This document shows, in pieces, positions 58,310 to 64,000 of a stretch of DNA of 64,000 bases; positions within the stretch are counted from its first letter, which is position 1; the number at the start of each line of letters is the position of its first letter. Position numbers and translations under genes: made by a program. The stretch comes from Gigantopelta aegis (Eukaryota; Mollusca; Gastropoda; Neomphalida; Peltospiridae). The notes under the pieces were generated by a model that worked only from the letters and a program-made list of their open reading frames with translations, searched no databases and was not told the DNA's origin. The DNA is taken from contig NC_054704.1 of the NCBI RefSeq assembly GCF_016097555.1, positions 1,194,408-1,258,407 on the forward strand, in the 5' to 3' direction.

Positions 58310-58432
58310 TTTCTTGGCGGGGTATGCCGAGTAGCCGAGTCGACAGCACATGGCGATTTTACCCGAACACTTCCAACTGGACTGCCAGCCGCGCACTTCC
58401 TGTACCAGTGTCTCACACAGCTGAAAGTGAGG
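58310..58432 (-). CDS. possible terminal exon, unknown protein
   Basis: On the minus strand, TTCCTCACTTTCAG is a good 3' splice site near 58433, followed by an open frame encoding LCETLVQEVRGWQSSWKC, SGKIAMCCRLGYSAYPAKK and a stop within about 125 bases. An alternative frame stays open longer. GC and CpG content exceed the flanks. No family is recognised and no preceding exon is visible, so this is only a candidate. Confidence 0.2.
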
Positions 58433-58699
58433 AACAAACAAGTTAAGGCAAAGTAATCTAAAAGACAAAAACGCCCCCTGTCACTTGTTCGAAGTATCAA
58501 CTGGCCGGGAAGAGGACAAATAACAAACAAACAAAATAATAAATGAAACGAAATAAAATAACGAAAAAACAAACACAGAGATAACACACTATCGCTTACA
58601 TACACAAAACGAAAACAAACAAAGAAACAAACAAAGAACGAAAAAGAAATAAAAACCCACACCACAAAGTCATTTGAAAACCCTACAGTGATTCCTTAT
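58433..58699. other. A-rich low-complexity stretch
   Basis: This is dominated by AAAC/AAAG/AAAT runs (58510-58670). No gene. Confidence 0.6.
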
Positions 58700-59010
58700 G
58701 GCATTTACTTAAGCTGTATCCTAACCGGCCGCGAGCGATGCGAGCGATTATTTTAGAAATCATTGATTTCCATTCACGCATTCTTAAGCTGTATTCTAAC
58801 CGGCCTCGAGCGACGCGAGCGATTATTTTAGAAATCATTGATTTTAATTTCCGTATCCTAACCGCACGCGTGCGACGTGACATATAAATCTGTCGCGTCA
58901 CGCGCGTGTAGTTAGGATGCGGCAATGAAAATCAGTGATTTCTAAAATAATCGCTCTATCGCTCGTGTCGCTCGCGGCCGGTTAGGATACAGCTTTAGGA
59001 TACAGCTTTA
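58700..59010. mobile_element. nested foldback MITE
   Basis: The outer arms AAGCTGTATCCTAACCGGCC, then GCGAGCGATGCGAGCGATTA, pair with TAATCGCTCTATCGCTCG, GGCCGGTTAGGATACAGCTT on the right. The left arm is itself repeated (58788-58850), and the middle holds a second inverted pair, GTATCCTAACCGCACGCG / CGCGCGTGTAGTTAGGATGC. GTATCCTAACCG is thus a subterminal motif present several times in both orientations. Confidence 0.8.
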
Positions 59011-59089
59011 CGGTATTTACCTGGTAAATGGACTTGCTTGAGTCTATTCTAATCAAGTAAATACTTAATATACTCACTGTCAGACATCG

Positions 59090-60432
59090 CCCAGCGGTCT
59101 TAAAATAAGGACCATTTATTATATATATATGTACAGGTAGATTACGCCTACCGGTTTGATTAGGGACTATTTGACATAAATGTATAGCTAGACCACATCC
59201 AGCGTTTTTAATTGAGGATTATTTGGCACATCCGCACGGCTAGTTCACGCCTAGTGTATTGAAATGGACGCCCATCGTATTTAATTAAAAACGTTTTGAC
59301 ATATACGTACATCTAGTCGACGCCCAACACATTGACAACCATGCCCAGTGTATTCAATTAAGATGCATTTTACATATGCGTACAGCTAGACCACGCCCAG
59401 CGAATTGAATATCACACCCAGCTTATTTAATTAAACTACTTGACAAATACGTACAGCTAGACCACGCCCAGCATATTGAAAACCACGCTTAGTGGTTTTT
59501 AATTATGAACCATTTTACGTATACGTACCGCTAGACCACGCCCAGCGTATTGAAAACCACACCCATAGTATTTAATTAAGAACTATTTGACGTATACGTA
59601 CCGCTAGACCACGCCCAGCGTATTGAAAATCGCGCCCATCGAATTTAATTAAGAACAGTCGCTATTTGACATATACGTACCACCAATCTAATTAAAATTA
59701 GCTCCACTGGCTAACTACTATTACCTGTGGATCTAACAGCACCCCGTTGGAGCTCATGTCTAGTTGACCTTTCATTCGACCAATCAAAACCTTACTTGCA
59801 AAATCATGACAGTGATTTGAAAAGAATTTGAAAACATTCGAGATTATGCCGAGGGTATATGAAATGATTCGAGTGAATTACATAAATATGCCGGAAACTA
59901 ATTTCAATATAAAATTTTGTATAAAATTCATTTCAAAACGAAAAAACCCATACCGTGATGGCATAGCCATAAAATCTGTTTATGCTAGCATACAATTCAG
60001 AGTTTATTACTGCACTCCCCCCCCCCCCCCATTGTTTTTTAATGTTGAAATAGACCAACAAGTTCGCCTATTGCATAAATAGTCTTACCCGATATTTTTT
60101 GAATTTTTATGCTCCCGAATAACGCTATAAAAGGCGAAGTGTAATTGGTCGATATTTAAATTGTTATTTATAGATGAAATGTCACCTGGACATGGGAGTC
60201 CACCCAATGTTGTTAGATCTATTGTTAGACCAGTAGAGCTAATTTTAATCAGATTGACGTACCGCTAGAACACGCCCATCGTATTGAAAATCACACCCAT
60301 AGTATTTAATTAAGAATTATTTGACTTATATGTACCGTTAGACCACGCACAGCGTAATGAAAACCACACCCATAGTAATTAATTAAGAACTATTTGACGT
60401 ATACGTACCGCTAAACCACGCCCAGCGTATTT
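59090..60432. repeat. diverged ~73-bp tandem repeat, split by a MITE
   Basis: Units built from AGACCACGCCCAGCGTATTG, AAAACCACACCCATAGTATT and TAATTAAGAACTATTTGACG, TATACGTACCGCT repeat about eight times from 59090 to 59683, and again about two and a half times from 60256 to 60432. The intervening 572 bp is the MITE at 59684-60255. Confidence 0.88.
59684..60255. mobile_element. 572-bp MITE with 9-bp target duplication
   Basis: The left end CAATCTAATTAAAATTAGCT and the right end AGCTAATTTTAATCAGATTG are inverted repeats of about 30 bp, continuing into CCACTGG / CCAGTAG. ACGTACCAC (59675-59683) and ACGTACCGC (60256-60264) flank it, a 9-bp target duplication with one change, as expected of Mutator-like elements. 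The interior (A-rich, with poly-C at 60014-60030) has no convincing gene. The same terminus appears alone at 44887-44919. Confidence 0.8.
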
Positions 60433-60636
60433 GTGGAGGATGTCGTAGGGCAGGTCTACGAGGGAGAGGGTCTGGTCGTAACCGCCGCGGAGACTGATCG
60501 TAGCGAGAGAATATTTCGGATCCGCATTTCCTCCCCAGTTTTCTCCCCAGTTGTTGCTACCCCACCCCGCGTGCGAAGCACGTGGGTTCCATCCTTGTTT
60601 GACGTATTTTCTGCGTCTGTTGAAAGTCAATGACAT
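60433..60636 (-). CDS. possible first coding exon, unknown protein
   Basis: A GC-richer 204-bp segment encodes MSLTFNRRRKYVKQGW, NPRASHAGWGSNNWGENWGG, NADPKYSLATISLRGGYDQT, LSLVDLPYDILHKY, then runs into the tandem repeat. The residue composition and the sharp rise in GC look protein-coding. The first repeat unit supplies a good donor, CGGTACGTATA, at about 60412, so splicing could end the exon there. No family is recognised, and no later exon is visible downstream on the minus strand. Confidence 0.3.
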
Positions 60637-60710
60637 TTCATGAATGTTTTAGTATTAATTATTTAAATGCATGTATGTTAATCAATTATACAATACCAAT
60701 ACACTGGAAT

Positions 60711-61001
60711 GAATGAATGAATGAATGAATGAATGAATGTTTAACGACACCCCAGCACGAAAAATACATCGGCTATTGGGTGTCAAACTATGGTAATGCA
60801 AATAAATAAAGTGATGATCAACATCAACATAAAAATTCAAAGTTTAAACAAAAACAGTGTAAAGAACTGTGCAAAAATACAAATACAAATATCACAGAAT
60901 TTTACGGACACCGAATTTTACTTCAATTTGTGCTGTATTGGCCATTCTCAAAGAGAATGTTACACCCCTGCACCACGGTGAGGTTACAGCACACGCAGGG
61001 G
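60711..61001 (-). mobile_element. SINE with (GAAT)n tail, copy 1
   Basis: Bounded by the 14-bp target duplication CAATACACTGGAAT (60697-60710 and 61002-61015). On the minus strand it starts CCCTGCGTGTGCTGTAACC, contains GGTGCAGGGGTGTAACATTC, and ends GACACCCAATAGCCGATG, GGGGTGTCGTTAAACATTC followed by (ATTC)n. Target duplication and tail indicate LINE-mediated insertion. Confidence 0.9.
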
Positions 61002-61015
61002 CAATACACTGGAAT

Positions 61016-61839
61016 ACGGTAAGCTAACCAAATGTACATAATGTACAATAATTTCACAGAATAATTTACCTTGATATTAAAAAGACCTCTGTCACTTAAT
61101 TTAACATTGGAATGCTCTAACTTAACTGGAAATGATATAAACTCTGAAATCGTTTGTCTTCACATAAAAGCTAATTTTACGTCAAATAATAAACACTTTA
61201 ACGATTTTGCTTAAATGTTCTTCGCCCTGAATGTAATTTGAGCAATATTCGTGTAAAAGAATTACTATGCCTTAAATGTTATTCAGTGCACCTCCGCAGA
61301 CGCATTTGCGACAGCTGAAGGAAAGTTTGTTTCGCCGGTACTGGTGTGCCTTATTGAGTGGTAGTCCTCCTACAGGTGGAGTTGGAACCACATATGGTGG
61401 TGACAATCAGCACACCCCTGTAGATAAAACATCTGACAAAATGGTCTGACTCAAACTGAAGCCATATAAATGTGAACAACAAAACCGTTAGCCGTGATCA
61501 AGACCGTATCTCTGCACAATGCAGAGTCGAACGGGTATTTGGCAAATTAGTTATTAATTATTGAGTACAGCCACTTCCGAGGAGACAATACATTTTTTTG
61601 ACCGCCACAAAGAGAACTGCCACTCGCAAACTAGTTTACTAAATGAAACCTAGCACGGGACCGTAACTGATCGGAATAAATATAGCTGTAATGAAATGCA
61701 TTCATGAACCACTGTCGAATCAGTGATGATACTAGGTGTTGATGTATATTACGGCTTCCATTACGCACGTTATAAATTGAACATTAACACAGATTTTCGA
61801 CAATGTTTGTGGAGAAAAAACAAAGTTCTTTTGAGGACG
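61016..61839. other. non-coding interval
   Basis: No gene or repeat is recognised. A GC-richer piece at 61290-61440 has no sustained frame. Confidence 0.5.
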
Positions 61840-62370
61840 AAATATTTTTTATCTTGATACAAAACATATTTTACTTCAAATGACAAATATTGAAATCAGT
61901 TGACTTAACTTCGAAATCGACTGACTTATCGTGATATAAAACCGATTTAATTTCAAATGACAAAAGTGAAATCAGTTGACCTAACTTGATATAAAACTGA
62001 TTTAACTTCGAACGACATAAAGAACGACTTTAAATGACAAAGAGTGAAATCAGTTATCTTAACTTGATATGAAACAGATTTAACTTCAAATGAGGAACAG
62101 TGAAATCAATTGAATTAATTTAATATAAAACAGATTTAACTTCAAATGAGGAACAGTGAAATCAATTGAATTAACTTGATATAAAACAGATTTAACTTCA
62201 AATGAGGAACAGTGAAATCAATTGAATTAACTTGATATAAAACAGATTTAATTTCAAATGAAGAACAGTGAAATCAATTGAATTAACTTGATATAAAACA
62301 GATTTAACTTCAAAGAATAAACAGTTAAATCAGTTGACTTAACTTGATACAAAACTGAGTTAACTTCAAA
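61840..62370. repeat. 56-bp tandem repeat
   Basis: The unit TGAAATCAATTGAATTAACT, TGATATAAAACAGATTTAAC, TTCAAATGAGGAACAG has exact 56-bp spacing at 62101-62269. Earlier units (61840-62100) are diverged. Confidence 0.88.
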
Positions 62371-62676
62371 TGACAAAAACACTAAAATAAATTTGCTAAA
62401 TATCACATAAAATGAATGTTATTTATAATCTGTTTGGGTTAAACAGGAAACGATGAATTGAAATATAACTATATACTAAATAAAACTAAAATTTATATAT
62501 AAACAAGAAAACCCCCACTTATAAATAGGAAACATATTATTAAATTTTAAACCCACACCAACTCTTATAACATCGCTTCAACAATTGTATTTGTAAATAA
62601 AAAGGTTTCTTAACAAACTATCATCAAACTGTATGAACTAAACTCATTTTTAATTCAGGGATGAAGATAATATGAT
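62371..62676. other. AT-rich spacer
   Basis: No gene or repeat was seen. Confidence 0.55.
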
Positions 62677-62693
62677 GAAACAGACAAGGTATG

Positions 62694-62959
62694 AATGAAT
62701 GAATGAATGTTTAACGACACCCCAGCACGAAAAATACATCGGCTATTGGGTGTCAAACTATGGTAATGCAAAAAAATAAGGTGGTGATCAGCATCAATAC
62801 AAACATTCAAGATTTAAATAAAAACAGTGTAAAAAAAACTGTCCAAATATCACAGATAGATACTGACTTTTACAAAAAAATTCAATTTGTGCTGTATTGG
62901 CCATTCTCAAAGAGAATGTTACACCCCTGCACCACAGTGAGGTTACAGTACGCGCAGGG
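62694..62959 (-). mobile_element. SINE with (GAAT)n tail, copy 2
   Basis: Same family and orientation as 60711-61001, flanked by a perfect 17-bp target duplication GAAACAGACAAGGTATG (62677-62693 and 62960-62976). It shares TTTAACGACACCCCAGCACG and the TTGTGCTGTATTGGCCATTC block with copy 1; small indels distinguish them. The perfect duplication suggests a recent insertion. Confidence 0.92.
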
Positions 62960-63005
62960 GAAACAGACAAGGTATGCAGTTTCACCTGAACTGTTACTAG
63001 TAATG

Positions 63006-63503
63006 GATAATACAGTACACTAAGACTAAAGGCAGTACACCAAGACTTAAGGCAGTACACTAAGACTTAAGGCAGTACACCAAGACTTAAGGCAGTACAC
63101 TAAGACTAAAGACAGTACACCAAGACTAAAGGCAGTACACCAAGACTTACGGTAGTACACCAAGACTAAAGGCAGTACACCAAGACTAAAGGCAGTACCA
63201 CAAGACTAAAGATAGTACACTAAGACTAAAGGCAGTACCCCAAGGCTAAAGACAGTACCCCAAGACTAAAGGTAGTACCCCAAGACTAAAGATAGTACAC
63301 GAAGACTAAAGACAGTACACTAAGACTAAAGGCAGTACACTAAGACTAAAGGCAGTACACCAAGACTTAAGGCCGTACACCAACACTTAAGGCAGTACAC
63401 AAGACTAAATGCAGTACACCAAGACTAAAGGTAGTACACCAAAACTAGATAGTACACTAAGACTAAAGAGAGTACACCAAGACTAAATGCAGTACACTAA
63501 AAC
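63006..63503. repeat. 20-bp tandem repeat
   Basis: The unit AAGACTAAAGGCAGTACACC (with CTTAAGG variants) repeats about 25 times, losing regularity after about 63390. Confidence 0.92.
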
Positions 63504-64000
63504 TACGTTTGGTTTATCTACAAACTTATAATACATTTAACAAAACGTACAACAGTGACACAAGTCTGTGACGTAGAAACGGGAAAATACCCTTAAAACG
63601 TAGACTAGAGGTCGACTCCTAACCGTTATTTTTCAGAGGTATGTTCATTTTAAAAAATATGTCAAGCATTTCTTGGTATTAAAAACACGACGATAACGAG
63701 AAATATCACATATGCACGAAATTGGGTAATCTAAACAATAACATCCCCAAGTAATGTCAACTCTAAGTTATCAAAACGGCTCTTAATAGGTACAAATATG
63801 CTGTAGAATGTGCTGTAATGTTTTTAAAATATGCTGTATAATGTGTTGCAGTGTTTAAAAACTAGGGACCAATAGAAGTCGAATCAACTGTAAATAAAAA
63901 TGATTTAATGTCAAACATTGGGTCGACAGTACCGGTAATGTAAAAGTTTTGTTTTATTATTTAGCAATTTTTAAATTACAACGACAGTGCACCAGCAGAA
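63504..64000. other. non-coding right end of window
   Basis: AT-rich, with a short duplication of ATGCTGTA(G/T)AATGTG (63797-63850). No gene. Confidence 0.5.

Noticed and set aside
62760..63060. Overlapping 87- and 88-codon frames
   Set aside because: They lie in the SINE at 62694-62959 and its flank.

Overview
This is repeat-dominated eukaryotic DNA, most probably from a mollusc and likely a gastropod. The main evidence is three tRNA-derived SINE types that I recognise as common in molluscan genomes, one of them built on the head motif with the B-box-like GGGATCGATCCC and the tail motif CCAATAGCCGATG. Invertebrate-style Gypsy and LINE remnants, TTAGGG-like scraps and an overall AT-rich, CpG-containing background agree with this. 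Two assembly gaps of exactly 200 N (8530-8729 and 51301-51500) show it is a draft scaffold.

Only two protein genes are convincing. Both are single long open frames on the minus strand: an ankyrin-repeat protein (14627-16261) and a class II PAQR membrane receptor of the membrane progestin receptor type (45724-46743). Both have minisatellites immediately upstream of the start codon. Three further segments (44532-44804, 58310-58432, 60433-60636) are weak candidates for exons.

About 40% of the window is tandem repeat. From left to right: a 24-bp minisatellite (1-8032, with an ~850-bp higher-order repeat); 51-bp coding repeats inside the ankyrin gene; 25-bp and 54-bp arrays upstream of it (16270-17335); a CT microsatellite (18675-18850); a 66/68-bp array (24488-27352); a 57-bp array (33365-33712); a 73-bp array with a segmental duplication (34635-37030); 60-bp and 44-bp arrays (37110-38720); a 54-bp array carrying splice-acceptor-like motifs at the PAQR gene (46735-47215); a 27-bp array (49125-50090); an inverted copy of the 24-bp satellite (50091-51300); a 38-bp satellite (51501-57064); and 50-, 73-, 56- and 20-bp arrays to the right end. 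Very long open frames on these arrays (up to ~1,900 codons) arise because the repeat unit has no stop in any frame on one strand; they are not genes.

Mobile DNA makes up much of the rest. Two inverted copies of a ~4.4-kb element with long terminal inverted repeats (9184-13564 and 20738-24395) flank the ankyrin gene. Both carry a broken copy of a cysteine-rich transposon-associated protein, interrupted at the same place by a smaller element with an 11-bp target duplication. There is also a Gypsy pol pseudogene split by a 594-bp solo LTR (41044-41637), a LINE remnant (30513-31370), a ~990-bp CpG-rich element with terminal inverted repeats (28750-29738), a 572-bp MITE with a 9-bp target duplication (59684-60255), two copies of one SINE with 14- and 17-bp target duplications, and many foldback elements. 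I did not find a new functional gene system. The most novel-looking items are the iterated splice-acceptor minisatellite at the PAQR gene, the hairpin-plus-B-box module repeated in the 4.4-kb elements, and the inverted duplication of the 24-bp satellite.
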